From: Peptostreptococcaceae bacterium
GTDB lineage: Bacteria > Bacillota > Clostridia > Peptostreptococcales > Peptostreptococcaceae
Length of the DNA stretch: 64,000 nt
Assembly (NCBI GenBank): GCA_025210335.1
Contig: JAOARY010000067.1
Span: 124,001 to 188,000 of the forward strand
Reading direction: 5' to 3'
Below are positions 43,912-53,385 of this stretch, piece by piece. How positions within the stretch are numbered: position 1 is the first letter of the stretch; each line of letters begins with the position of its first letter. Below the pieces are notes generated by a model. That model was not told where the DNA came from. It saw only the letters and a list, made by a program, of their open reading frames with translations, and searched no databases. Made by a program: the position numbers and the translations under genes.

Positions 43912-45900
43912 ATGAAAAAAAATATTTTTAGTATAAAAGCAAAGCTCTTAGCTGTATTTGTAATAATATCTATTTTAACAACAACAACTTTAGGAATTTC
44001 ACAATACAATAAATCAAAATCCATTTTAAAAAATAACTTACAAGAACTAACCTATTCTTTACTTGATAAAACAGAAGAATCTATATTAAATTATCTTTTT
44101 ACTTTTGAACTTTTAACAGAAATATCTACGGAAAGTGAACATATAAAATTATCTAACTTTGATGAAACTGAAAAAAATGACTTATTAAAGCAATTTGAAA
44201 ATATAAGAGAAAAAGAACCTAATATTTTAGCAATTTATTTTGGAACTTCTGATTCAAAAATATTTATAAAACCTAATATTGAACTTCCAGATGGTTACAA
44301 TCCAGTTCAAAGAGGTTGGTATAAAGATGCAGTAGCTAAAAATTCACTAATCTGGACTGCACCGTATATAGATGCATTTACTGGGCTTATGGTTGTAACA
44401 ATAGCCAAACCTGTATATGATGATAATAATAAACTTCTTGGCGTATTTGGAATTGATTTAGCTTTAAAAACATTAAGTGATAATATAAATAAAATGAAAA
44501 TAGGAAAATCAGGTTATCCATTTTTAGTATCTTCTGAAGGTATAGTGATGACTCATGTAAATGATTCATTGGTTAACAAAGAAATTCCTATAGAAAATTT
44601 AGCAAAGGCTGTAAACGAAGAAAATAATGGATTTATAGAATATGTATATGATGATGTTAAAAAATATGCAATTTTCAAAACAATAGATAATTTAGGTTGG
44701 AAAATAGTTGTTACTATAGAAGAAAATGAAATTTCATCCGATTTATATTCAGTATTGAATAATATAATTTTAATATCTTTTATCTCTCTTATATTTGGTT
44801 TTGTAATCTTCTTCATATTTGCAAATACTATAACAAAGAATATAAAAATTATGTTGGATAAGATGAAAGATATTAAAGATGGTAAATTAAACACTAAATT
44901 CAATTTAAAAACAAGGGATGAATTGGGAATTTTATCTTCTTATTTCGAAGATACTTTAGTGGAACTATCCAAATTAGTTTTGAATATAAAAAATGTATCA
45001 AATAAACTTCTTGATTCTTCTCAAAACTTAGCATCTGTATCAGAAGAGACTAGTGCATCAGCAGAAGTTGTTGCTAAATCAATAGATGAAATATCAATAG
45101 GTGCTCAAGATCAAGCTAAAGATGCAGAAAATAGTGCAAAAACATCACAAGAATTAGCTTTTAAATTTAATACTTTAAAAGATAACACCTTGGTTATGCT
45201 TCAATCAGCTAAGGAAGCTTCTACAGTTAACTCTTCTAGCATAAATTCCATTGAAGATTTAACTAAAAAAACAAAACTAAATATAAATGCAAATGAAAAT
45301 ATCGAAAAAATAATCAATGAACTTAATGATAAAACTCAAAAAATTGGTGGAATATTAGACGCAATAAGTGCAATATCTGTTCAAACAAATTTATTAGCCT
45401 TAAATGCTTCTATTGAGGCCGCTAGAGCAGGTGAATATGGCAAAGGTTTTGCAGTTGTTGCCGAAGAGATAAGAAAATTAGCAGAAGAATCATCAAATGC
45501 AGCAGATGAAGTTAGAGATATCGTTATCAATATTCAAGAGGATAGTAAAAAAACAGTAGATAGCATGATTAGTATGAAAAATATTTCATTTGAGCAAAGT
45601 AATGCAGTTAAAGAAGTTAATTCTTCATTTGATATAATTTCAAAGTCAATAGATAAAATAACTTCACAAATAAATAATGTTAATAATAATGTACTACTTC
45701 TTATAGAAGATAAGGAGCATATTGTTGAATCAATAGAAAATATTTCAGCTATATCAGAAGAAACTGCTGCAGCTTCTGAGTCTGTTAATCACTCTATAAA
45801 TCAACAAACAATAGCTATTGATGGCGTTGCTAAATCTGCAAATAATCTTAATGATATAGCTTATGAACTAAATGAAGAAATTAAAAAATTTGAAATTTAA
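43912..45900 (+). CDS. Methyl-accepting chemotaxis protein with dCache sensor
   Basis: 662 aa from ATG 43912 behind AAAGGAGAATTGC; the upstream in-frame ATG at 43876 has no ribosome binding site. Helix at about 10-32, dCache domain (about 40-280), second helix (about 290-312), HAMP and a signalling domain with tip [20 protein letters not shown]. The sensor has [15 protein letters not shown] and GIDL, which fits the described dCache amino-acid-binding motif (Y, R, W, Y, then Y-x-D and D). A receptor for amino acids is therefore likely. It is a single gene with terminator. Confidence 0.95.
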   Translation: MKKNIFSIKAKLLAVFVIISILTTTTLGISQYNKSKSILKNNLQELTYSLLDKTEESILNYLFTFELLTEISTESEHIKLSNFDETEKNDLLKQFENIREKEPNILAIYFGTSDSKIFIKPNIELPDGYNPVQRGWYKDAVAKNSLIWTAPYIDAFTGLMVVTIAKPVYDDNNKLLGVFGIDLALKTLSDNINKMKIGKSGYPFLVSSEGIVMTHVNDSLVNKEIPIENLAKAVNEENNGFIEYVYDDVKKYAIFKTIDNLGWKIVVTIEENEISSDLYSVLNNIILISFISLIFGFVIFFIFANTITKNIKIMLDKMKDIKDGKLNTKFNLKTRDELGILSSYFEDTLVELSKLVLNIKNVSNKLLDSSQNLASVSEETSASAEVVAKSIDEISIGAQDQAKDAENSAKTSQELAFKFNTLKDNTLVMLQSAKEASTVNSSSINSIEDLTKKTKLNINANENIEKIINELNDKTQKIGGILDAISAISVQTNLLALNASIEAARAGEYGKGFAVVAEEIRKLAEESSNAADEVRDIVINIQEDSKKTVDSMISMKNISFEQSNAVKEVNSSFDIISKSIDKITSQINNVNNNVLLLIEDKEHIVESIENISAISEETAAASESVNHSINQQTIAIDGVAKSANNLNDIAYELNEEIKKFEI

Positions 45901-45922
45901 TAAAATATGATATTGATACTTT

Positions 45923-45985
45923 AAACACTGCTTTTATAGTTCCTAGATTAAATAATTAAAATCACAAACTATAAAAGCAGTGTTT
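45923..45985 (+). terminator. Terminator after the second chemoreceptor
   Basis: AAACACTGCTTTTATAGTT and AACTATAAAAGCAGTGTTT form a perfect 19-bp stem with a loop of about 25 nt, followed by TTTTTA. Confidence 0.8.
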
Positions 45986-46040
45986 TTACATCTTAATTTT
46001 AAGGGTATATATTACATATTAAATTTTTAAGGAGGACTTT

Positions 46041-47237
46041 ATGCATACTAATTATTTAATTATAGGAAATGGAATTGCAGGACTTAGTGCTATAAAAGAA
46101 ATAAGAAAAAATAATAATAATTCTAAAATCACTCTTATATCAAAAGAATCTTATCCTACTTATTATCGTGTTAAATTATCTCACTTTATAAGCAAACAAT
46201 TTGATAATAACGAATTATTCATACATGATAAAAGCTGGTATGATGAAAATAATATTGATTTGATTTTAGATGATGAAGTTTTAAATATTGATTTTGATAA
46301 TAAAAATGCTTATTTAAAAAATAATCAGATTATAAATTATGATAAATTAATATTAGCAAATGGATCATCTCCTTTTATACCTAAAATAGATGGATATGAT
46401 AAAGAAAATATTTTTTCGCTTAGAACTTTAAAAGATCTCTTATTGATTCAAAATAAATTAAAAAATTCTAAAGAAGTTATTATAGTTGGTGGTGGAGTAT
46501 TAGGTTTAGAGGCAGCCTATGAAATTAGTAAAAATGAAAATATAAATGTTAAAGTTATAGAATTCTACCCATATTTACTTCCTCGACAATTAGATTTTGA
46601 AATGTCTAAAGAATTTGAAAAAATATTAAAAAAGCCTAATTTAGAATTTTGTTTAGATTCTAAATTAAAGAAGATAAATGGTGATAAAAAAATTAGTAGT
46701 ATAACTTTAGAAGATGGAAAAACTATAAAATCAGATTTTTTATTATTTTCAACTGGTGTTCGAGCTAATTTAAAACTATTTGAAAATTCAATATTAAATT
46801 ATGATAAAGGTATACAAGTAGATAAATATATGAAAACAAATATAAATGATGTCTATGCTTGTGGAGATGTTATTGAATTTGAGGGTAGGATGTTTGGAAC
46901 ATGGTCTGAAGCTCAAAATCAAGGTAAAACAGCTGGAAAAAATGCATCTGATGTCAAGACTATTTATGTACCATCTCCACCACAAAATATATTAAATGTT
47001 GGTAAAAATTCTTTATTCTCTGCTGGAAATGTAGAAAAATTTGATGACCATGTATTTTATAAGGAAAACGAAAAAATTTATAAATTATATTTAAATAACA
47101 AAAAAATAACAGGTGCAGTAGTTATAAATGATAATAGTAAAATGCTAAAACTAAAAACAGCAGTTCAAAAAAATACTAATATAGAAATATTTTTAGATGA
47201 AAATAAAAATTTAATAGATATACTTAGTTTAATTTAA
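46041..47237 (+). CDS. NAD(P)H:rubredoxin oxidoreductase-like FAD flavoprotein
   Basis: 398 aa, the size of clostridial NADH:rubredoxin reductase. The FAD fold begins YLIIGNGIAGLSA near 5-17. A second nucleotide fold has EVIIVGGGVLGLEAAYE near 142-158. NINDVYACGDV near 262-272 is the FAD-flavin motif of this family. Family members pass electrons from NADH to rubredoxin or act as nitrite-reductase-like diaphorases. The rubredoxin at 16475 is a natural partner, but they are not linked. It starts at ATG behind AAGGAGGAC and ends at a shared terminator. Confidence 0.82.
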   Translation: MHTNYLIIGNGIAGLSAIKEIRKNNNNSKITLISKESYPTYYRVKLSHFISKQFDNNELFIHDKSWYDENNIDLILDDEVLNIDFDNKNAYLKNNQIINYDKLILANGSSPFIPKIDGYDKENIFSLRTLKDLLLIQNKLKNSKEVIIVGGGVLGLEAAYEISKNENINVKVIEFYPYLLPRQLDFEMSKEFEKILKKPNLEFCLDSKLKKINGDKKISSITLEDGKTIKSDFLLFSTGVRANLKLFENSILNYDKGIQVDKYMKTNINDVYACGDVIEFEGRMFGTWSEAQNQGKTAGKNASDVKTIYVPSPPQNILNVGKNSLFSAGNVEKFDDHVFYKENEKIYKLYLNNKKITGAVVINDNSKMLKLKTAVQKNTNIEIFLDENKNLIDILSLI

Positions 47238-47251
47238 AAATAATAAAATAG

Positions 47252-47280
47252 AATTGAGTTGATTTAAATCAGCTCAATTT
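47252..47280. terminator. Bidirectional terminator
   Basis: AATTGAGTTGATTT and AAATCAGCTCAATT pair around the centre with one mismatch and A/T-runs on both sides. Confidence 0.75.
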
Positions 47281-48039
47281 TATTTTATCTGGAAAAGCTA
47301 CATTTCTAGATATATTCCACATCTTATCTATATACTGTGTAGTATAAGCTTGTTCTATATAATGATAATAATATGCACCTTTATTTGTAAGCACATATCC
47401 CCCATCTATTTTTTTTATTAATTTTAATATTTCACAAATTTTAAGTTCAAGATAAAACATATCGTCTAAATCACTACCTATTAGATACTTAAAATCTTTT
47501 TTAGATATATACATTGAATAACAGGCCCAAAATAAATAATTTATATTTTTTCTACCCAAAACATTTAATACCCCTGTATCAAAAGACTGTATGCCAAGGC
47601 TAATCATATTTATATTCAATTCTTTAATTTTTTTTACTAAATCCTCGTCTACATCATTTGGATGTAATTCTATTCCTATACCATTTTTAATATCAAAATA
47701 TAAATCTAAAGTATCCAATATTTCTTTTATATAATCTATAAGTAATGAAGGTGTTCCTCCACCAAAGTATAAAGATTCTATTTCTTTTTTTGTCTCTAAA
47801 CTTTCCCCAACTAATTTTATTTCTTTTATCAAAGCATCTTTATAATTTTTAGCTAGTTCTTTTTCATACAAAACTTTTTGATAAGGACAAAAACTACATA
47901 ATTTTTTACAAAAAGGAATGTGGATATATAATCCTAAATTTTTCAATTTTTCAAACTCTAATTTTTTAATTTCTCCTTTAAATAAAAACGGCTTAAAATT
48001 TCTACTAAGGACTGTTCTTAAAAATGAAGTCCATTTCAT
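47269..48039 (-). pseudogene. HemN/HemW-like radical SAM gene with in-frame internal deletion
   Basis: 256 aa, compared with about 440 for intact relatives. Residues 1-170 are normal: LYIHIPFCKKLCSFC (CxxxCxxC cluster near 45), FGGGTPS near 110 and ISLGIQSFDTGVLNVLGRK near 150-170. Then the frame jumps directly to NYLFWACYSMYISKKDF, which in full-length family members lies close to the C-terminus. About 180 residues of the barrel and the HemN-type tail domain are missing, with no frameshift. The junction is near 47545. Cofactor binding could remain, but the barrel would be open and most likely inactive. Assembly error is an alternative. ATG behind AAAGGAGGAG. Confidence 0.7.
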
Positions 48040-48210
48040 CTAAAACTCCTCCTTTTCATTTCTTTATTAATTTAAATTATTCATAAATCAAACTATATAT
48101 GATTTAAAGTTTAATATATCATTATAAATTTAAACTTAAAAAAAGATTAGAATTTTATTATAAAATTACAATTTTTTAACGCTAATCTATTTAGCTAAAA
48201 TCTAACAAAA

Positions 48211-48248
48211 AAAACTGTTTAAATATAATATTATATTTAAACAGTTTT
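48211..48248 (-). terminator. Terminator after the third chemoreceptor
   Basis: AAAACTGTTTAAATATAA and TTATATTTAAACAGTTTT form a long, nearly loopless stem with T-rich ends. A smaller dyad (AGATTAG/CTAATCT) lies at 48144-48187. Confidence 0.75.
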
Positions 48249-48258
48249 TATTATTGTC

Positions 48259-50319
48259 TTATATTTTAAATTTCTTAACCTCAGATTCTAATCTATCGAT
48301 GCTTTTTTTAGATTCAATAACTTTCTTTAAAACCATTGATGCTTTATCATTAGCAGTATTTACACTATAAGCTATATTAGAAGTTCCATCAGCACCTTCT
48401 TTAGATGCTTTTTGTACACCATCAATACCTTCTAATAACTCTTGTATTGATGCTAATAATTCCTGTGCATTGGCACTAAAATCATTTATTATAGTATCTA
48501 CAAAAATAGCATCTTCATTATATTTTTTCGAAACATCAAACATAACTTCATAATCTTTGGCTATATCATCTGATACAAATCTTAAAAGTTCATTTGATGA
48601 ATTTGATAAATCACTAACAGAAGATGTTACTTTAGTTGTTACATCTTGTATTTGTAGTACTGCATCTTTTGATTGTTCTGCTAATTTTCTTATTTCATCG
48701 GCAACAACTGAAAATCCACTACCCGCATTTCCAGCTCTAGCAGCTTCTATAGCTGCATTTAATGCAAGTAAATTTGTTTTTTCTGTTATCTCCATTATAG
48801 AATCCGTTAAGATATTAATTTGGTTTACAACAGAAGAATTTTCTATTGATTTTTCTAAATCGTTTTTTGTTTTATCCAAAATATCCTTAGTTTTATTTCT
48901 AGCATTATACACATCTTCTTTCATAGAACTAGCTCTATTGCTTATTTGCGTTGCTAATATGGCATTTTCTTGTGTTTTTTTAGCCATACCATTTACTATA
49001 TCTTCAATAGATCTTGAAGTTTCAAACATCTGTATACTAGCAGCAGCTGACTCTTCCATCCCCGCAGCTAACTCTTCTGTTGTTGAAGAAATTTCATAAA
49101 GATCATTATTTAAAATATCCATATTACTAACTATAGTTTTTGACTTTTGATCAATGCTAAAAGATTCTTTTTTTATACTCTTAACCAAAGAAATCAAAGA
49201 ATTTTTCATATTATTGATACCATTTGAAATAGTTCCTATTTCATCTTTTCTTAAAAGCAAAGTATTATCAAATTCATTAGAGAAATCTCCACTCGCTAAT
49301 ATTTGTAGATAATTTGCAGATTTTATAATTGGTGATATTAATGATTTTGCACTAAATATATTAATAATACTCGTTATAATAAGCATTATTATAGATATTA
49401 TAACTATATCTTTTTTAATATCATTTGCTCCAGATTGTAATTCTGTTTCAGACATGAATGAAGCTATTGTCCAATTTGTTCCTTCAATTCGTTTTGGATT
49501 AACTACGTATTTTTTTAAATCAAATTCTATTTCAAAAACCTTATGATTTAAAACGTTATCCAACCCAACAATATCTATATCCTCAATCATCTTAAAATTA
49601 TTATTAGAATCATGTCCATCTGCAACCACACAACCATTGTCATGCACAAGTATGAAAAATCCTTCTTTTCCAATCCTCATCTTTTGAAGCATCTGACTTA
49701 TCACACTTTGTTCAACATCAATTCCTATTGTTCCAATAATATTTCCAAATTCATCTTTGTATGACCTTACATTACTTATAACCATAGCTCCACTTGTAGC
49801 CTTATATGGAGCAGTTCTTAAAACTTTCCCATTACTATTAAAACCAAGATTGTACCAATCTCTTGTTGTAGGATCATATTTTGCACTAATAGTAGTTTCT
49901 GGCCAATTTAAAAATCCTTTATCTTTATTTGCTAAATATACATATAACGTTCCTGGATTTGAATTTGCATATCTATCAAATATGTTATAAATACCACTTT
50001 CTACTTGTGAATTTTTTGAAGGAGTCATAAATATTTCATCTTCATTATTCTCATAACTTTGAATATATTCTCCTATAGCTTTTTTTACTAAAGGCTCATT
50101 TGATAAAAAATCTATATCTCTATCAATTTTATTATAAAAATTATTTATACTATTTGTTGCTAGTTTTATTTGTTCATTAGAATTATTTATATAATCCAAG
50201 TGTGCTTGATTCTCCACTTTATAAGATATTACAGTCCCAATTGTAATAAAAACTATAAAAATAACTAAAATAGAAATGCTTAAGAATCTAGTCTGAATGC
50301 TCTTAAAACCTTTACCCAT
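48259..50319 (-). CDS. Methyl-accepting chemotaxis protein with dCache sensor
   Basis: 686 aa from ATG 50319 behind AAAGGTGTG. Helix at about 12-33, dCache domain (about 38-290), second helix (about 298-320), HAMP and a signalling domain with tip [19 protein letters not shown]. The sensor has [18 protein letters not shown] and GIDVE, again close to the amino-acid-binding dCache motif. It is a paralogue of the receptor at 31835, with which it shares MTPSKN near the start of the sensor. It lies 24 bp after the SGNH lipoprotein gene, which may be in the same transcript. Confidence 0.95.
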   Translation of the reverse strand: MGKGFKSIQTRFLSISILVIFIVFITIGTVISYKVENQAHLDYINNSNEQIKLATNSINNFYNKIDRDIDFLSNEPLVKKAIGEYIQSYENNEDEIFMTPSKNSQVESGIYNIFDRYANSNPGTLYVYLANKDKGFLNWPETTISAKYDPTTRDWYNLGFNSNGKVLRTAPYKATSGAMVISNVRSYKDEFGNIIGTIGIDVEQSVISQMLQKMRIGKEGFFILVHDNGCVVADGHDSNNNFKMIEDIDIVGLDNVLNHKVFEIEFDLKKYVVNPKRIEGTNWTIASFMSETELQSGANDIKKDIVIISIIMLIITSIINIFSAKSLISPIIKSANYLQILASGDFSNEFDNTLLLRKDEIGTISNGINNMKNSLISLVKSIKKESFSIDQKSKTIVSNMDILNNDLYEISSTTEELAAGMEESAAASIQMFETSRSIEDIVNGMAKKTQENAILATQISNRASSMKEDVYNARNKTKDILDKTKNDLEKSIENSSVVNQINILTDSIMEITEKTNLLALNAAIEAARAGNAGSGFSVVADEIRKLAEQSKDAVLQIQDVTTKVTSSVSDLSNSSNELLRFVSDDIAKDYEVMFDVSKKYNEDAIFVDTIINDFSANAQELLASIQELLEGIDGVQKASKEGADGTSNIAYSVNTANDKASMVLKKVIESKKSIDRLESEVKKFKI

Positions 50320-50343
50320 AAAAATCACACCTTTTATTATTTT

Positions 50344-51294
50344 TTATTTTAAAGTTTTATATTTTTCAAACATAGCATCTCCAAGTAATTTATGTACAGT
50401 TTTAGTAAAATGCCATTCATCCCAAAAATAGTATTCATCTTCATTATCTCTTTTAGGTAAAATTTTTGGATACGTACTTTGGCATTCTTTATCTAAAACA
50501 GTTATACCATATTCATCTGGTGTTTTTACTATTTTATCACTTACTTTAGTTGGATCAAAAATCATTATTTCTACATCAAATTTTTCTTTTAGAGGCATTA
50601 TTTCTTTTTCTAAATTTTGATTAAATGTTTTTGTAAAAGATTTAGCTTCATTTATTCTCTTTGTTGTAATTTCATATGGAACTAAAGATAAGTCTGTGCT
50701 TTTTACTACAAAAAACTTCTTTGCACCTAAATCTGCTAGTTTTTCTATAGATTTTTTTATATTTTTTGTAGCATTTATTGCTACTTCCGAAACTTCACCG
50801 TCTATATTATAATCCATATGGTAAAAATAATCGTTTCCTGATGCAAATATAAAATAAAGTGCATTTTCGTCTATTTCTTCATTTAGTAAATCGTTTTCAA
50901 ACTTCTTTATTTGTCCAAGTACTCCTGTTCCACCTAAAACATCCATCCAAGCCGAATAATTAGATATACCAGTAGTTCCTCCTCCTGTAGCATAATTTTT
51001 AAGTTCTACATTCAAATTAGATGCAAAAACTTCAACAGCTGTATTTCCATTTGAATATCTATTATTCCAATACAATTCATCCGAAGGTTTTATATAAGCA
51101 TTCTTTGGAGGATTATCCAAATTCATAATCTCAGTTGTAACTCTTTTAGCTTCTCCATTATCCGAATAACTATCACCAAAAGCTATTACCTTAGTAATCT
51201 TATCTTCACCTTCTTCTTCTGCTTTTGTACAACCACCAAAAATTAACGTAGTAATACCAATCAAAAGAATTAAACTCTTAAAAATTTTTTTCAT
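50344..51294 (-). CDS. SGNH/GDSL-type esterase lipoprotein
   Basis: 316 aa. A lipoprotein signal ends in LIFGGCTK (Cys22). Block I is AFGDSYSDNG near 40-49 (nucleophile Ser), the Asn-containing block FASGNDYF lies near 150, and block V, WDEWHFTKTVH, near 295 supplies Asp and His. This is the GDSL phospholipase/thermolabile-hemolysin-like layout. It would act outside the cell as an esterase or lipase anchored to the membrane; the substrate is unknown. ATG behind AGAGGGGATG. The upstream 300 bp are AT-rich with a possible TTGGAC-17 promoter close to the gene. Confidence 0.88.
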   Translation of the reverse strand: MKKIFKSLILLIGITTLIFGGCTKAEEEGEDKITKVIAFGDSYSDNGEAKRVTTEIMNLDNPPKNAYIKPSDELYWNNRYSNGNTAVEVFASNLNVELKNYATGGGTTGISNYSAWMDVLGGTGVLGQIKKFENDLLNEEIDENALYFIFASGNDYFYHMDYNIDGEVSEVAINATKNIKKSIEKLADLGAKKFFVVKSTDLSLVPYEITTKRINEAKSFTKTFNQNLEKEIMPLKEKFDVEIMIFDPTKVSDKIVKTPDEYGITVLDKECQSTYPKILPKRDNEDEYYFWDEWHFTKTVHKLLGDAMFEKYKTLK

Positions 51295-51540
51295 GATAAA
51301 TCATCCCCTCTAATAATTATTCAAAATTAAATTAAATTTTAATCAGAAAAATAAGTCCAAAATTTTAATAATTATTCTAATTTAACCTAATTTTATTTAA
51401 TTATATCACAATTCTATATATCTAAATATATAAATTTTAATTATATTATAATAATATTTTAATATGACTTATATAAATAATTTTTATAGTAATTTTTTTG
51501 CTGAATTATTAATTATAATGAAAGCAAATTTATACAAAAA

Positions 51541-51581
51541 AACCTGTAAAATAGAATATAAGAATATCTATTTTACAGGTT
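51541..51581. terminator. Bidirectional terminator; rest of the 51295-51605 gap is empty
   Basis: AACCTGTAAAATAGAATA and TATCTATTTTACAGGTT pair over about 17 bp, T-run on the plus side and A-run on the minus. It lies just upstream of the cyclase-family stop on the minus strand. No gene was seen in 51295-51540. Confidence 0.75.
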
Positions 51582-51605
51582 TTTTTACAATTTTAAAAAT
51601 TCATT

Positions 51606-52256
51606 TTATAAGTTTTTAATTCCAATAGCTCTAATTGGACTCCCATCTGCTTTTTTTAATTTTAAAGGCGAAATATTTAATGTAAACATCTCATTTTTTA
51701 ATGAATCTAAATTATTTAAATTTTCAATTATTAAGATCTCATTCTTCAAAAATATATTATGTAAATAATAATCTTTAGAACTTAATTTATCTATTGATAA
51801 TGTATCAATACCTATTCCTTTTAAATTAAACTTTAGTAGATAATTTGCAGCTTCTTTTGTTAGTGTAGGAAATTCTAAATAATATTTATCATTGTAAAAA
51901 TCTTTATAAAAACCAGTATTAATTATAAAAAAATCAGAGATTTTTAGTTTATCTTCATATACTGTCAAATCTTCAATATCTATATATTCTAATTTAAAAT
52001 TTTTAAAATCAGCTATAAAAGCACTGCCTATAAATTTATCTATTTCATAATCGTCTAAAAAATTTCCTTCTTCAATCATATGTGCAGGTGCATCAACATG
52101 GGTTCCTATATGAGAAAAAAAAGTTAATTTTCTTTCTCTAAAACCATGTTCTTTCATTGTATGAACTTCTTCTAACTTAGGCTTTTCACTATCCATATAA
52201 ACAGTCATATTTTCATCAATTTGATGAGATAAATCAATAATTTCATATTTAAACAT
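51606..52256 (-). CDS. Cyclase-family (kynurenine formamidase-like) hydrolase
   Basis: 216 aa. The metal-binding motif FFSHIGTHVDAPAHM near 45-60 is the HxGTHxDxPxH signature of the cyclase/kynurenine formamidase family. IDLSHQIDENMTVYM at the N-terminus and GIGIDTLSID near 150-160 also fit. Such proteins hydrolyse formyl-kynurenine or other cyclic or formylated substrates. No other kynurenine gene is near, so the substrate is unknown. ATG behind AAGGAGG. It is 78 bp downstream of the DUF1963 gene. Confidence 0.85.
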   Translation of the reverse strand: MFKYEIIDLSHQIDENMTVYMDSEKPKLEEVHTMKEHGFRERKLTFFSHIGTHVDAPAHMIEEGNFLDDYEIDKFIGSAFIADFKNFKLEYIDIEDLTVYEDKLKISDFFIINTGFYKDFYNDKYYLEFPTLTKEAANYLLKFNLKGIGIDTLSIDKLSSKDYYLHNIFLKNEILIIENLNNLDSLKNEMFTLNISPLKLKKADGSPIRAIGIKNL

Positions 52257-52334
52257 AAAATCCTCCTTTTTGATTTATTCACTCTTATAAAAAATACTTT
52301 TCATAATATATAATCAATAAATCCTATAATATAC

Positions 52335-53057
52335 TTAACCTGCAACTACCTTTAAATTATTAAAATTCAAATTTTTAAGATCATCTTTTTTAATAAAAAT
52401 CATTAATTTATCAAAATCATTCCAACACCATTCAAGATAATCATCTGAATCTATAGTTAATAAAGAAATCCATTTTTCATTTGGAGTTGGATCATAAGCT
52501 AAAGTTCTATGTGAAGGATATCCCAATAAATAGTCTTCACTTTTATGTATTTTTTCTCTTATATTGCTATAGGCAATTTCTTCATCATCATCAAAAGGCC
52601 AATTGCTGACTTGATATTTACTATATGGAATATCTACTGTAGATAAAAATTCAATGGCTACTTCTTTTTTATATCTAATTTTAGGTTTTCTAATAGTTTT
52701 TAAACCTATCAATTTTGGTACAAATATAGCTTTTATATATCCATCTTCCCAAAAATTCAAATAGTGTTCATGAAAAAAAATACTTAGCAATCCATTTTTG
52801 GGTAAATTTGATTCAGTTATATCTATTTCCGAAAAATTAATTTGACAAAGAAATCTATATAGTCTATTTTTATATTTGGGCCATTTTTCATCTATCGGTA
52901 AATCTGGAAACCCTCCAAACCGACTCTCCCCTACTTTAGTCGGTTTATCTATATTTTTTAAAATATCAATTGACGGACGTAAAAATTCCTTGAAAAATTT
53001 ATTGTGATGTGAAATACCTGATTGTTTTAAATCATCTAAAAAAATTTTATTATTCAT
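52335..53057 (-). CDS. DUF1963 (YwqG-like) protein
   Basis: 240 aa with the DUF1963 signature KVGESRFGGFPDLPIDEKWP near 41-60, then RFLCQINFSEI near 70-80, a WPFDDDEE loop near 150 and LLGYPSHRT near 175. The Trp/Phe-rich beta pattern and length are typical of the YwqG family. Its function is unknown; in other bacteria these proteins are often linked to toxin or immunity loci, but no toxin is visible here. ATG behind AAAGGAG. Confidence 0.85.
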   Translation of the reverse strand: MNNKIFLDDLKQSGISHHNKFFKEFLRPSIDILKNIDKPTKVGESRFGGFPDLPIDEKWPKYKNRLYRFLCQINFSEIDITESNLPKNGLLSIFFHEHYLNFWEDGYIKAIFVPKLIGLKTIRKPKIRYKKEVAIEFLSTVDIPYSKYQVSNWPFDDDEEIAYSNIREKIHKSEDYLLGYPSHRTLAYDPTPNEKWISLLTIDSDDYLEWCWNDFDKLMIFIKKDDLKNLNFNNLKVVAG

Positions 53058-53241
53058 CTAAAAAATCTCCTTTCCTAATTATTTTATATTTATTATATAA
53101 TTAAAATTACTTAAATTCTATATTTTTTAACAAATATTTAAATAAAAATCTAAATTTAGTATAATAATTTTAAAAATATCCATCAGATTAAATGATTTTA
53201 TATCTCTAAACACAAAATTAGCTGTAATACAAAAAAAATTA

Positions 53242-53287
53242 GCTGTAATATAATTTTTCTTAAATTTAAGAAAAATTATATTACAGC
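53242..53287 (-). terminator. Perfect 46-bp palindrome after rlmCD, probable terminator
   Basis: GCTGTAATATAATTTTTCTT and its exact complement meet at an AAATTT centre without a loop (23-bp arms). On the minus strand TAATTTTTTTTTG follows, suited for termination after the rRNA methyltransferase. An extra copy of AATTAGCTGTAATA lies at 53218-53230 next to it. The rest of 53058-53385 is AT-rich and holds no gene that I can support. Confidence 0.65.
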
Positions 53288-53385
53288 ATTTATTCTTATT
53301 GCAACAGCTATTTTAAAATAAATCTATTTTTATTTTTTCAAAATATTTTTAATAAATATTTTTTTAATCAACAAAATCTTAATGC

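Noticed and set aside
48040-48258. Possible small gene between the radical SAM gene and the chemoreceptor
   Set aside because: Only hairpins and AT-rich DNA; no ORF with RBS.
48557-49099. 180-codon plus-strand ORF inside a chemoreceptor gene
   Set aside because: Shadow of the coiled-coil coding region, which is Ala/Ser/Glu-rich; no RBS or family features.
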